A stretch of 29,810 bases of DNA from positions 1 through 29,810 of the forward strand of contig JANMNE010000400.1 of NCBI GenBank assembly GCA_031373785.1, in the 5' to 3' direction. This DNA is from JAENVT01 sp031373785 (GTDB lineage Bacteria; Actinomycetota; Acidimicrobiia; Acidimicrobiales; Ilumatobacteraceae). The position numbers and the translations under genes were made by a program. The notes below the pieces were generated by a model, which was not told the origin of the DNA, ran no database searches, and worked only from the letters and a program-made list of their open reading frames with translations. Below are positions 16,334-23,856 of the stretch, in pieces; the stretch's first letter is position 1; each line of letters begins with the position of its first letter.

Positions 16334-16584
16334 TGCCCTGGTGCGAAGACTGCGCCAAGTACTGGGCGCCGGCGGCGATGAACGAGGACGGCACCTGCCC
16401 GACATGTGGGCGCCTCGTCGAGGCGCCTGTCAGGCAGCCGATCACGGCCAAGAACCTCGACATTCGCAAGTTGGCAGCGGGCGAGGACGGCGAGGAGGTC
16501 GTCACGGCGCCGTGGCACTTCAAGCTGCTCATGGTGCTCCTGGCCTTGTACCTCGGTTGGAGAATCGTCCAACTGTTCACGTGA
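16333..16584 (+). CDS. Small zinc-ribbon membrane-anchored protein
   Basis: This 83-residue protein starts at GTG 16333, overlapping the der stop by one base. It has two CxxC pairs, CEDC at 4-7 and CPTC at 22-25, a probable zinc ribbon, followed by a linker and one C-terminal hydrophobic helix (about 62-81, FKLLMVLLALYLGWRIVQL). The arrangement predicts a tail-anchored cytoplasmic zinc ribbon. Similar small proteins sit beside der in actinobacteria, but I know of no assigned function. Translational coupling to der suggests a linked role. It is the last gene before tRNA-Pro. Confidence 0.75.
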   Translation: MPWCEDCAKYWAPAAMNEDGTCPTCGRLVEAPVRQPITAKNLDIRKLAAGEDGEEVVTAPWHFKLLMVLLALYLGWRIVQLFT

Positions 16585-16618
16585 CAGGCAGATAGGCTCG
16601 CCCGTCGTACAACCAGTA

Positions 16619-16693
16619 CGGGCTGTAGCGCAGCTTGGTTAGCGCACTTGTCTGGGGGACAAGGGGTCGCAGGTTCAAATCCTGTCAGCCCGA
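16619..16693 (+). tRNA. tRNA-Pro(GGG)
   Basis: All arms of the cloverleaf pair: acceptor CGGGCTG/CAGCCCG, D-stem GCGC/GCGC, anticodon stem CTTGT/ACAAG with loop CTGGGGG (anticodon GGG), T-stem GCAGG/CCTGT (one G-U pair) with loop TTCAAAT. The discriminator base is A; CCA is not encoded. The length is 75 bases. A possible -10, TAGGCT, lies at 16593-16598. The 3' half, from the anticodon loop onward, is repeated exactly at 28536, marking it as an integration target. Confidence 0.93.
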
Positions 16694-16777
16694 CCCGAGA
16701 AAGACCAGGTCAGGGGTCATCCGAAAGGATGGCCCCTTTCCAATTTGGCCAGATGGTTGCTACCGGGTTGCTACGCA
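16652..16777 (+). repeat. Left 126-bp direct repeat (attL-like) of the island
   Basis: This segment is identical to 28536-28661 (offset 11,884). It begins in the anticodon loop of the intact tRNA-Pro and covers the tRNA 3' half, its terminator and 40 more bases. The match stops at 16778 (A here, T at the right copy). This is the layout left by tRNA-targeted integration. Confidence 0.85.
16712..16739 (+). terminator. Intrinsic terminator of tRNA-Pro
   Basis: AGGGGTCATCC/GGATGGCCCCT (16712-16722 with 16727-16737, one G-U pair) closes on a GAAA tetraloop and is followed by a short U-run. The same terminator is duplicated at 28596-28623. Confidence 0.85.
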
Positions 16778-17031
16778 ACCAAGTGCGTGACAAATGGGTG
16801 ACACCAAATGGGTGACACCAAGTGGGGGGACGTAGTATGAGCGCCGAATCGGCCTCACTCGCTGCTGCTGGGGTCGCCTCGCGTTTCCCTTGAGCGTCAA
16901 GGCGGACTGAGGCGCTTTCAGATTGAAGCGTCGACACCAAGCCTCGGCCGTGCCAGCGTTCGTGTGTTGTCATTCATTCGTAATGTCACGGGGCGTACGC
17001 GTCTTCGTGGTCGACGTCCAGACGGTGATGC
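16778..17031. other. Gene-poor left end of the island with 14-bp direct repeats
   Basis: A 14-bp unit AAATGGGTGACACC occurs at 16792-16805 and 16806-16819, with degraded copies on both sides (AAGTGCGTGAC before and AAGTGGGGGG after). Each unit carries the dyad GGTG-A-CACC. I see no reliable gene in the rest of this stretch; an 18-codon frame at 16838 is too short to claim. Confidence 0.55.
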
Positions 17032-18132
17032 TCAGCCCAGAGCGAGCAGTTGTAGTTCGACATCGTGGAGTGCCGCCATCGTCGTCGGTGACCGGTCGCC
17101 GGCGACAACGCGTCGGCACAGCTTGAGCAGCCGCTGGCTTTCGACGTAAAGCCCGATCATCCTCGAGTCCACTGGCGCGTTACTAGCAGTGCGATAGCTG
17201 CTGACGACGTCGGCGATGGCCGCTCGTCCACCAAAGGCCGCTGCAAGCGTCGCCAGGTCGCGTTCGAGGGGCCCGGTACACGCGTCGTCCCAATCAATGA
17301 TGCCGACCGACGAACCATCGTCGACAACGATGTTGCGGAGGGTTAGGTCGGCGTGAATGAGCCGACCACTAGCCGCGTTGGCGCGCAGTCTCGCGGTCAA
17401 CTCGTCGATCGCTCGTCTCGCGGAGAACGAGTGGCCTAGAATGTCGCTGGCGTCGGCGAGCGCCTGGCCAATGCGCCCGACGTAGGCGTCGACATCCCAC
17501 TGTGGAAGGGTCGGTGCAGCGTGTTGGTGCACTCGGCCCGCAGCGGCGATCACCGAATTGCGAAGCGCTGCCGTGAGTCGCGTCGCCGGCAACATCTTCA
17601 GTGTCGAGCCGGGAATGAAGCTGAACAGTGCGGCGCCGAGATCGACGTCGTCCGTGACGAGCAGTGGCGCGCGTACAGCGGCGCCGAGTCCGACGTTGGT
17701 GAGCGCCCTTGCCCGTGAGGTCACAGCCGCCGCCCGATCGGGCGTGAGCACCTTGAGCATCCACAGCGGTTGGCCGTGGTCGCCGTTTACTGTGAACACT
17801 GCCCGCTGGCCCGGTTTGTAGGTGACGAGCTGGAGGTGTGGATTAGCGACACGCACAGCGGCGCGACCGAGAAGGCCAGCGATCACCTCGGTAAGGCGAC
17901 TCAGCGCAGGCAGGTGTGGGTCGTGTGGCAGCCACCATGATTCGAGTGCCGGTTCGTAGTTGCGTCGACGCACGATCGCGAACTGGTCGATGCCGTCGCC
18001 GAACACCGCGGTGACGCGATCGCGCTGCTGGTCTGCGCGGCGCAGCAGCAACGTGTCGAGCTGTGCGGTTGCCGCCGGATCGTCCAGCCGTTCGTCGGGT
18101 CCCAGCCATTGTCGCAGCGTGACAGCCGACAT
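17032..18132 (-). CDS. APH-fold kinase (phosphotransferase family), island kinase 1
   Basis: This 366-residue protein has the aminoglycoside phosphotransferase/maltokinase fold. The catalytic loop is HADLTLRN (260-267), a complete H-x-D-x4-N, and the metal-binding segment is IIDWDDA (278-284). An N-lobe motif VTYKPGQRAVF (about 103-113) is shared in form with the other two long kinases of the island, suggesting duplication. Members phosphorylate hydroxyls of sugars, aminoglycosides or other small molecules; the substrate is unknown. The start is ATG at 18132, seven bases after a TAGCGT box, and it is divergent from the GT4 gene. The 248-codon upstream extension of this frame is shadow of the glycosyltransferase gene. 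Confidence 0.8.
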   Translation of the reverse strand: MSAVTLRQWLGPDERLDDPAATAQLDTLLLRRADQQRDRVTAVFGDGIDQFAIVRRRNYEPALESWWLPHDPHLPALSRLTEVIAGLLGRAAVRVANPHLQLVTYKPGQRAVFTVNGDHGQPLWMLKVLTPDRAAAVTSRARALTNVGLGAAVRAPLLVTDDVDLGAALFSFIPGSTLKMLPATRLTAALRNSVIAAAGRVHQHAAPTLPQWDVDAYVGRIGQALADASDILGHSFSARRAIDELTARLRANAASGRLIHADLTLRNIVVDDGSSVGIIDWDDACTGPLERDLATLAAAFGGRAAIADVVSSYRTASNAPVDSRMIGLYVESQRLLKLCRRVVAGDRSPTTMAALHDVELQLLALG

Positions 18133-18145
18133 GATTTCCACGCTA
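18133..18145 (-). promoter_or_regulatory. Leaderless -10 for island kinase 1
   Basis: TAGCGT on the minus strand (18145 to 18140) is seven bases before the ATG at 18132. Confidence 0.45.
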
Positions 18146-18185
18146 CCTTCAGCGCACGACGCAAGCACCGCAGTCCGTCTGCCTC

Positions 18186-18198
18186 TACAGTCGTAGGG
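18186..18198 (+). promoter_or_regulatory. Leaderless -10 for the GT4 operon
   Basis: TACAGT at 18186-18191 is seven bases before the GTG at 18199. It probably drives the four-gene plus-strand operon of the island. Confidence 0.45.
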
Positions 18199-19278
18199 GT
18201 GGTGGCCAGGCGAGTGTGTTACCTGTTGAAGAGGTTTCCGCGGTTGTCGCAAACCTTCGTGCTCAACGAGTTGCTCGAGCTCGAACGCCAGGGCGTCGAT
18301 GTCGTGGTGGTGGCTCGCGAGCCGTCTGTCGAATTGGTTGCCAACGAACGGCTCGAGGAGCTGCGCGCCCCGGTGCACTACCTGCCGACAGCCGCTGATT
18401 CCGACGCGATTGCTGAGGTCGTCGCCGGACTGCAGCCGACCCACCTTCACGCCCACTTCGCCACATGGGGCGCCGAACATGCGTTGGAGGTACATCGACG
18501 CACCGGCGTGTCGTATTCGTTCACCGCCCACGCCACCGACATCTACCGGGCCGAGCTCGACCGCGACGCGCTGGTCGACAGGCTGGCTGCGGCTCGCGCT
18601 GTGGTCACGGTCTCGGAAGCAAATCGTGTCCACCTGCAGTCGCTGCTGACCGCTGCGGGTCGCGGCGGCGTCGTCCGCCGTATCTACAACGGGCTCGATC
18701 TCGACCGCCTGAGCATCGACCCGGTGGAACGCCAACCGAACCTGGTCGTCTCGGTCGGTCGATTGATCGAGAAGAAGGGGTTTCCTGACCTGATCGCGGC
18801 GGTGGGCCGGCTTGACGCAAGCACCAGATGTGTGATCGCCGGTGACGGACCCGACAGCGATTCGCTGCACGCGCAAGTCGATGAGCTCGGCCTCGGTGAT
18901 CGTGTGTTGTTGGCCGGTGCGATGACAGCCAACGATGCCCTGGCACTGATTGCGCGGGCCACAGTGTTCGCCCTTCCGTGCGTAGTCGGCGCCGACGGTG
19001 ATCGTGATGCGCTGCCAACGGTTCTCTTGGAGGCGATGGCCCTCGGGACCCCGGCGATCTCGACCGATGTCAACGGTGTGCCGGAGATGCTCGGCGAAGG
19101 ATGTGGCATCGTCGTGTCGCAGCGCGATCCGGGTGCGCTGGCAACGGCCATCGAACAGCTGTTGGCCACACCATCACGACGCAGTGAGATCGCCGCCGCC
19201 GCACGTGCACGAATGACCCAGCGTTTCGACATCCGCCGCAACGTCGCTGAACTCCGAGCCCTGTTCGAGGATCGATGA
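18199..19278 (+). CDS. GT4-family glycosyltransferase
   Basis: This 359-residue retaining GT-B transferase adds a sugar from a nucleotide donor. The N-terminal domain opens RRVCYLLKRFPRLSQTFVLNEL, the typical start of exopolysaccharide GT4 enzymes, with LHAHFATWGAEHAL and YSFTAHATDIY in the acceptor domain. The donor domain has SVGRLIEKKGFPDLI, then ALPTVLLEAMALGTP, which contains the EX7E-type glutamate, and STDVNGVPEML. The start is GTG at 18199 (GTG at 18202 is also possible), seven bases after TACAGT. The stop overlaps the ATGATG of the heparinase-like gene, so they are one operon. Donor and acceptor are unknown. Confidence 0.88.
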   Translation: MVARRVCYLLKRFPRLSQTFVLNELLELERQGVDVVVVAREPSVELVANERLEELRAPVHYLPTAADSDAIAEVVAGLQPTHLHAHFATWGAEHALEVHRRTGVSYSFTAHATDIYRAELDRDALVDRLAAARAVVTVSEANRVHLQSLLTAAGRGGVVRRIYNGLDLDRLSIDPVERQPNLVVSVGRLIEKKGFPDLIAAVGRLDASTRCVIAGDGPDSDSLHAQVDELGLGDRVLLAGAMTANDALALIARATVFALPCVVGADGDRDALPTVLLEAMALGTPAISTDVNGVPEMLGEGCGIVVSQRDPGALATAIEQLLATPSRRSEIAAAARARMTQRFDIRRNVAELRALFEDR

Positions 19279-20909
19279 TGCGCCTCTGGCCAGCTGTTCC
19301 CCGCCCACCGGACGACCTTGTTGCGCGGGCAAACGAGATCTGCCGCTGTCACTGGACGTACGTCGGCGAGCGGCACGACCTCGACGCGTCGCCTGACTGG
19401 CGGGCCAACCCGAGCACCGACAAAGAGTGGCAGATCGCCTGGCACAAGCACTACTTCAGCTATGAACTGGCCCAGGCCTTCGACCTCACGGGCGATGTCA
19501 GCTACCTTCAATGCCTGGCCGGGCTGTTGACATCGTGGCTTGCCGAAATGGGTCAGGGCTGGATCACCACGTCTGATGCGCAGGTCGAAGCAAAGCGCGT
19601 CGAGAGCTGGATCAGCATGCTCTCCGTGCTGGAACGCTCCGGCGGCTCAAGGCATCTCGACCCACATCTGCTGGAAGGGATCGTCGAGCGGCTTGGCGCA
19701 GAGGCTGACTACATCGCCACTCACTTGAAAGGTGAGCGAAACCACCGCACGTTTCAGTTGTGGAGCGTGTTTGCAGTCGGCGTGCTGTTTCCTGAGCTTG
19801 ATGGGGCGATGCAACGGCGTGACACGGCACATGAGTTGCTGACCGCCAACCTGCTCGCCGACTTGCGTAGCGACGGCGCTCAGGTTGAGGGATCGACGCA
19901 CTATCACCAGCTGGTGACCGAGACGGCGTTGTTGTTCGCCGAGTTGTGCGCCGACCACGAACTGCCATTCGACGGCGAACTTCGTGACCGGTTGCGTCTT
20001 GCTCTCGAATTCTGTGCCTGGTTCGAATGGCCCGATGGCGACATCCCACTGATCAACGACGCCGATCAAGGCAGGCACGACCATCTGTTGGTCCGGGGCG
20101 CGGCGCTGCTCGGTCAAGCTATTAGACGAGTCGGTGTGGACCGCGATTTCCGTGCGTCCAGCTACGTCGTTTTCACCGCCCCGCAACGCCACTTGCTGAT
20201 CGATCTCGCCCAGATGGGTGATGGCAGCCACGCCCACTACGACCTGGGTTCGTTTACGTACTGGTCAGCGGGCGCGCCGCGCCTCGTCGACCCCGGCCGG
20301 TTCACATACTCGTCGGTGCCGGATGCCGATGGCGTCGACTGGCGACACCGCTTCAAGTCGACCGCGGCGCACAACACCGTGCAGATCGACGGGCGCGACC
20401 AATGCCGCTACCTCAACCGCACCAAGCGCGGACCCGACCCGTGGCTTGGGGAGCGTGTCGTTGGGCTCGATGCTGCGTCGCCGTGGGCGTTCGGTCGCAT
20501 CTACAGCCACGAGTACCCAGTGGTGCACGAACGCTGCATCGTGTTCATCGATCGGCGGTACGTCTTGGTCGTCGATCGGATCGAGGCGCTCGACGGGCTG
20601 GAGCATCGTATCGAGGTTCGTTTCCATCTGCCGCCCTCAGAGGGTAGCACCGCTGTTGTCTCGACACTGCCACTCGAACGTCAGCCCGGCTGGTACGCGC
20701 CACTGTACGGCGTGAAGTTTCCTGCGCCCGTGCTCGTCGGACGAACAACTGCGGTGATGTGCACCTTCGCCAGCGCCGTCGGCCACGGTGACGACGCCTT
20801 GACGTCGATCGAGTCCGAAGGAGATCGCTTCATCCTCCGGCAGGTTGGCGGCGCGGTCCGCGTGCTCTGGCCGGGCCGTGGTATTGCCGGCAGATGGGAG
20901 CTGATGTGA
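19275..20909 (+). CDS. Heparinase II/III family protein (predicted polysaccharide lyase)
   Basis: This 544-residue protein has the (alpha/alpha) toroid plus beta-sandwich layout of heparinase II/III-type lyases, which cleave uronic-acid polysaccharides by beta-elimination. Likely active-site blocks are ERNHRTFQ (154-161), THYHQ (208-212) and HAHYDLGSF (319-327). The C-terminal domain has VDPGRFTYS (338-346) and FKSTAAHNTVQIDGRDQ (360-376), the most diagnostic family motif. There is no signal peptide, so unlike degradative lyases it may act in the cytoplasm or be exported otherwise; in biosynthetic clusters such proteins are thought to trim or control polymer length. Overlaps at both ends tie it to GTs in one operon. 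Confidence 0.87.
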   Translation: MMRLWPAVPRPPDDLVARANEICRCHWTYVGERHDLDASPDWRANPSTDKEWQIAWHKHYFSYELAQAFDLTGDVSYLQCLAGLLTSWLAEMGQGWITTSDAQVEAKRVESWISMLSVLERSGGSRHLDPHLLEGIVERLGAEADYIATHLKGERNHRTFQLWSVFAVGVLFPELDGAMQRRDTAHELLTANLLADLRSDGAQVEGSTHYHQLVTETALLFAELCADHELPFDGELRDRLRLALEFCAWFEWPDGDIPLINDADQGRHDHLLVRGAALLGQAIRRVGVDRDFRASSYVVFTAPQRHLLIDLAQMGDGSHAHYDLGSFTYWSAGAPRLVDPGRFTYSSVPDADGVDWRHRFKSTAAHNTVQIDGRDQCRYLNRTKRGPDPWLGERVVGLDAASPWAFGRIYSHEYPVVHERCIVFIDRRYVLVVDRIEALDGLEHRIEVRFHLPPSEGSTAVVSTLPLERQPGWYAPLYGVKFPAPVLVGRTTAVMCTFASAVGHGDDALTSIESEGDRFILRQVGGAVRVLWPGRGIAGRWELM

Positions 20910-21931
20910 CCACGGTGATTTTTCGCTGCCCGGGCAAGCGCGGCCTCGGCCACTTGATGAGGGCGTTGAACATCGCCCACGCTTTGCGTGATTGCGATCC
21001 GTCGCTGCGTAGCGTGATCTACACGCGTGGCAGCGCAGCGAGCGACCTCGTCGGAGATACCTTCCCGTTGGTGATCGAGACCGATCCCGACCATCTCGTC
21101 TCATGGCCTGGATTGGTCGCGCGCGAGCGGCCTCACGCTGTCGTTGACGACACACAGTTGCCCGATGACGAACTGCCGCCCGGTGGCGAACACGCCCGGC
21201 GAATCTACGTGATGCGCCGCTCACGAGAGGAGCGTCATGCGTCGGTGGTGGCCAACCCCGCGGTGCAGGCGAGTGATCTGGTGCTGATCCCGCACGATCC
21301 CGACGAGTTCGGATACCAGCTCGACGAGCCACTGCTGTCGCGGTCGGTGTTCGCCGGGCCGATCATCCGCCGACCGCCGGCCGAGGCCGTCGCTCGCCTG
21401 CGGGCGTACTACGGGGGCGGCTTCCTGCTTGTGTCGACGGTGGGCGGTGGCGGCTTCGAGGACACAGCTGAGCACCTGTTCTCGCTGGCGTTGGAGGCCG
21501 AATCGAGGTTGCGAGGCGACATGGCCGATCTCGTCCATGTGGCCGTCCGCGGCCCGAACTACCGAGGGGCGATCCCCGCCGCCGTCGGGCGCGTGGTCGT
21601 CGATTTCGAGCCGGAGATGACTGCGCTGCTTGCGGCGGCCGATCTTGTCGTCTCTGAGGGCGGATACAACACCGTCAACGAGATTCGGTTGGTGGCGACG
21701 CCGACCGCCTTCGTGCCCGGAGTGCGCCGATGGGACGACCAGCAGCGACGGGTTGCCGAGTTGGCCGCCGCCGGTTGCGCCGTGGTCGCGGACGACGCGG
21801 CAACGATCGTCGATCTCGCCATAAACGGTGAACGGCGAATCGCGATTCGACACTCCCTGGAGGCATCTCGCCCGACGCCGGGCAACGAGGTGGCTGCGGA
21901 AGCGATCTTGCGGTGCATCGCGACCCGCTGA
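20906..21931 (+). CDS. MurG/GT28-like glycosyltransferase
   Basis: This 341-residue GT-B protein starts at GTG 20906, which overlaps the heparinase stop as GTGA. The N-terminal glycine loop is GKRGLGHLMRALNIAHAL, with GLGH at about 13-16. The donor-domain blocks are FLLVSTVGGGGFEDT and SEGGYNTVNEI, the same as those in COG4671-type predicted glycosyltransferases and MurG. It resembles the second GT of this type at 24998-26197 in both motifs, so the island carries a divergent pair. An in-frame ATG at 20894 would lengthen it by four residues. The substrate is unknown. Confidence 0.82.
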   Translation: MTTVIFRCPGKRGLGHLMRALNIAHALRDCDPSLRSVIYTRGSAASDLVGDTFPLVIETDPDHLVSWPGLVARERPHAVVDDTQLPDDELPPGGEHARRIYVMRRSREERHASVVANPAVQASDLVLIPHDPDEFGYQLDEPLLSRSVFAGPIIRRPPAEAVARLRAYYGGGFLLVSTVGGGGFEDTAEHLFSLALEAESRLRGDMADLVHVAVRGPNYRGAIPAAVGRVVVDFEPEMTALLAAADLVVSEGGYNTVNEIRLVATPTAFVPGVRRWDDQQRRVAELAAAGCAVVADDAATIVDLAINGERRIAIRHSLEASRPTPGNEVAAEAILRCIATR

Positions 21932-22746
21932 GCGTGCTCGTGGCGACCGTCGGGACCGGTGCAACGCCTGAGGTGCTGTCGCACTCGACGGACGGTCGGG
22001 TCGTGGCAGCGTTCGGATCGATGGTCGCGAAGCTCGGCCTGCCCGGCGAAGCTCAGCGCACCGCCACGATCATGGAGGCCGTGTTGTCGGCCCTCGGCCC
22101 GCACTCGGTGCTCGTGGTGCCGCGCGTGCTGTGGGTACGCGGAGACGTGTTGGCGATGCAGCGACTGGCTGGTGAGAGCTACCGAACCCTGGTGCCAGGT
22201 GAACACGGTGCGGTAGCGATGCGCACAGCTGGGGTGGCGATTGCCGGCTTGCACGCACTGCATCCGCCTTCGTTGCGGCGCTGCACCGTCGGCGACCACA
22301 TCAGCGATCTGATCCGTCCGCAGCCCGTGCGCCTGGGCCAGGCGCTGCCGCAACTCGCTGAACGGATCGATGCCATCCTGCGCCGGGTGACCGCCGATCA
22401 CCAGTCATCGGCTGGCGAAGGGGTTCTGCATCGCGATCTGCACCTCGGCCAGATGCTGGCGATCGGCGAGCGCGTCGCTGTCGTCGATTGGGATCTCGCT
22501 GCCATCGGTGATCCGGCTCTCGACCTCGGCAATCTGCGGGCATACTTGTGCACCCGGCTTCCGGCGGTTGCGGCAAGGTTGTGGGACGCCTTCGTCGATG
22601 GGTACGGCGATGCATTGCCCGTCGGCATCGATCGTTTCGAGTCGCTGATGTACCTTCGGATGGCGAGCAAGGCGTACCGGTTGAACACTGGCGCCGCCGC
22701 TGAGCAGATCACGTCGCTGGTGGCGGCCGCAGAGGCGTGTTGGTAG
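21913..22746 (+). CDS. Short APH/maltokinase-like kinase, island kinase 2
   Basis: This 277-residue protein begins at GTG 21913, overlapping the preceding GT by 19 bases. The catalytic loop reads HRDLHLGQ (173-180), followed by VVDWDLAAIGDPALDLGN (from 190). Glutamine replaces the usual Brenner-motif asparagine; the H-x-D-x-H-L-G-Q form is the one found in maltokinases (Mak/Pep2), so a sugar 1-kinase is plausible but not shown. The N-lobe is reduced and lacks the Y-x-P-G-x-R motif of its island paralogues. Its stop at 22744-22746 directly abuts the stop of the convergent kinase at 22747, with no bases between. Confidence 0.75.
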   Translation: MHRDPLSVLVATVGTGATPEVLSHSTDGRVVAAFGSMVAKLGLPGEAQRTATIMEAVLSALGPHSVLVVPRVLWVRGDVLAMQRLAGESYRTLVPGEHGAVAMRTAGVAIAGLHALHPPSLRRCTVGDHISDLIRPQPVRLGQALPQLAERIDAILRRVTADHQSSAGEGVLHRDLHLGQMLAIGERVAVVDWDLAAIGDPALDLGNLRAYLCTRLPAVAARLWDAFVDGYGDALPVGIDRFESLMYLRMASKAYRLNTGAAAEQITSLVAAAEACW

Positions 22747-23856
22747 TCACCGACACAGCGCTTCGGCCTCGGCCAGCAGCGTCTCGCAATGCCCGGCAAG
22801 ACCGGGGGCGAGGTGGCGAACGCAGGTCTTCATCTGTCGTCCGACAAGCGTCGCCACGAGGTGCCAGCGGAATCGATCGGTGTCGGGGCAGCCGTAACCG
22901 GGCGGATCGACTGTCGGGGTACCGGTCAGCAGACCGTATAGCCGAAGCCTGCCTGCGAAGACGGCCAGGTCGTACTCGGCGTCGCCGGCGGCCAGGTTGT
23001 CGAGGTCGATGAAGGTCGGCTGCAGCGAGTCTGAGAACAAGACGTTGGCGGTGTGCAGATCGCCGTGAATTGCCACAGGCGCGCCGTCACATGGACGCGT
23101 TGCGGCCAGCTTGGCGCAGATGTTGGAGAGTCGCCCGGCGAGATGAGGAAGCGCCGCGGCGATACGGGGCACTACTTTGCTCTGCATCCGGGTGATCACC
23201 TCGGTCGGCCCCAGCGATGGGCGCTGGTAAAGCGGCGCAGCGTGCAAGAGGGGGAGTGCGATCTGCACCGCGGCGAGCAGGTCGGTGGGCGAAACGGGGG
23301 GCATCAGGGCCTCGGCTCGTTTGCCGTTGTCGGCTCGTTCGAGGCGGATGCCGTGATCATCGACGCCTAACGGCTCGGCCATCGCGAATCCCCGCCCGGG
23401 GAGGTCGAACAGTGCTCGCTGCCGACGCTCGCCGGCGCGGGTGTCTCCGTTGCGGGAGATCTTGGCGACGAAGTCGACACCCTCGCCGCGATAGCGAACG
23501 ACGCACCGCTCGCCCGGTAGGTATGACAGCACCTGCACATCGACGTCCGCGCCAAATTGCTCGCTGGCACGGCGCGGATCGAGAAGCAGCGGCAGTGCCG
23601 GAAGTTTGACGTCATCGACCATCGGTCGCACGGCCACCGCGTTGCCGTAGTCGACGACGAAGCGATCGTCGCCGACTCGATACACGACGGTCAACGATCG
23701 GTGAGGTATGAACCAGACGTTGTCGATGGCGATGCAGTCGGCATCGGCATGTATCAGGTCGGCTACGAGTTGAGGATCGGTGAACGCTGGCGGCGTCGGG
23801 GTCACTCCCATATATGCGTCAGCGGGCGCGACGAGATGGCCCCAGTCGAGGTTCAT
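22747..23856 (-). CDS. APH-fold kinase, island kinase 3
   Basis: This 369-residue protein has the full phosphotransferase pattern: HGDLHTAN at 264-271 and FIDLDNLAAGDAEYDLA from 282. The N-lobe contains LSYLPGERCVVRYRG (about 110-124), matching the YKPGQR motif of kinase 1. It is last in the minus-strand operon; its ATG at 23856 overlaps the stop of kinase 4 as ATGA. The residues for ATP/Mg binding look intact, so it is expected to be active. The small-molecule or glycan substrate is unknown. An antibiotic-resistance role is possible for this fold, but the setting between glycosyltransferases favours sugar metabolism. Confidence 0.8.
   Translation of the reverse strand: MNLDWGHLVAPADAYMGVTPTPPAFTDPQLVADLIHADADCIAIDNVWFIPHRSLTVVYRVGDDRFVVDYGNAVAVRPMVDDVKLPALPLLLDPRRASEQFGADVDVQVLSYLPGERCVVRYRGEGVDFVAKISRNGDTRAGERRQRALFDLPGRGFAMAEPLGVDDHGIRLERADNGKRAEALMPPVSPTDLLAAVQIALPLLHAAPLYQRPSLGPTEVITRMQSKVVPRIAAALPHLAGRLSNICAKLAATRPCDGAPVAIHGDLHTANVLFSDSLQPTFIDLDNLAAGDAEYDLAVFAGRLRLYGLLTGTPTVDPPGYGCPDTDRFRWHLVATLVGRQMKTCVRHLAPGLAGHCETLLAEAEALCR

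Noticed and set aside
16792..16830. The 14-bp tandem units as a CRISPR array
   Set aside because: The units are directly adjacent with no spacers, and there are no cas genes in the window.
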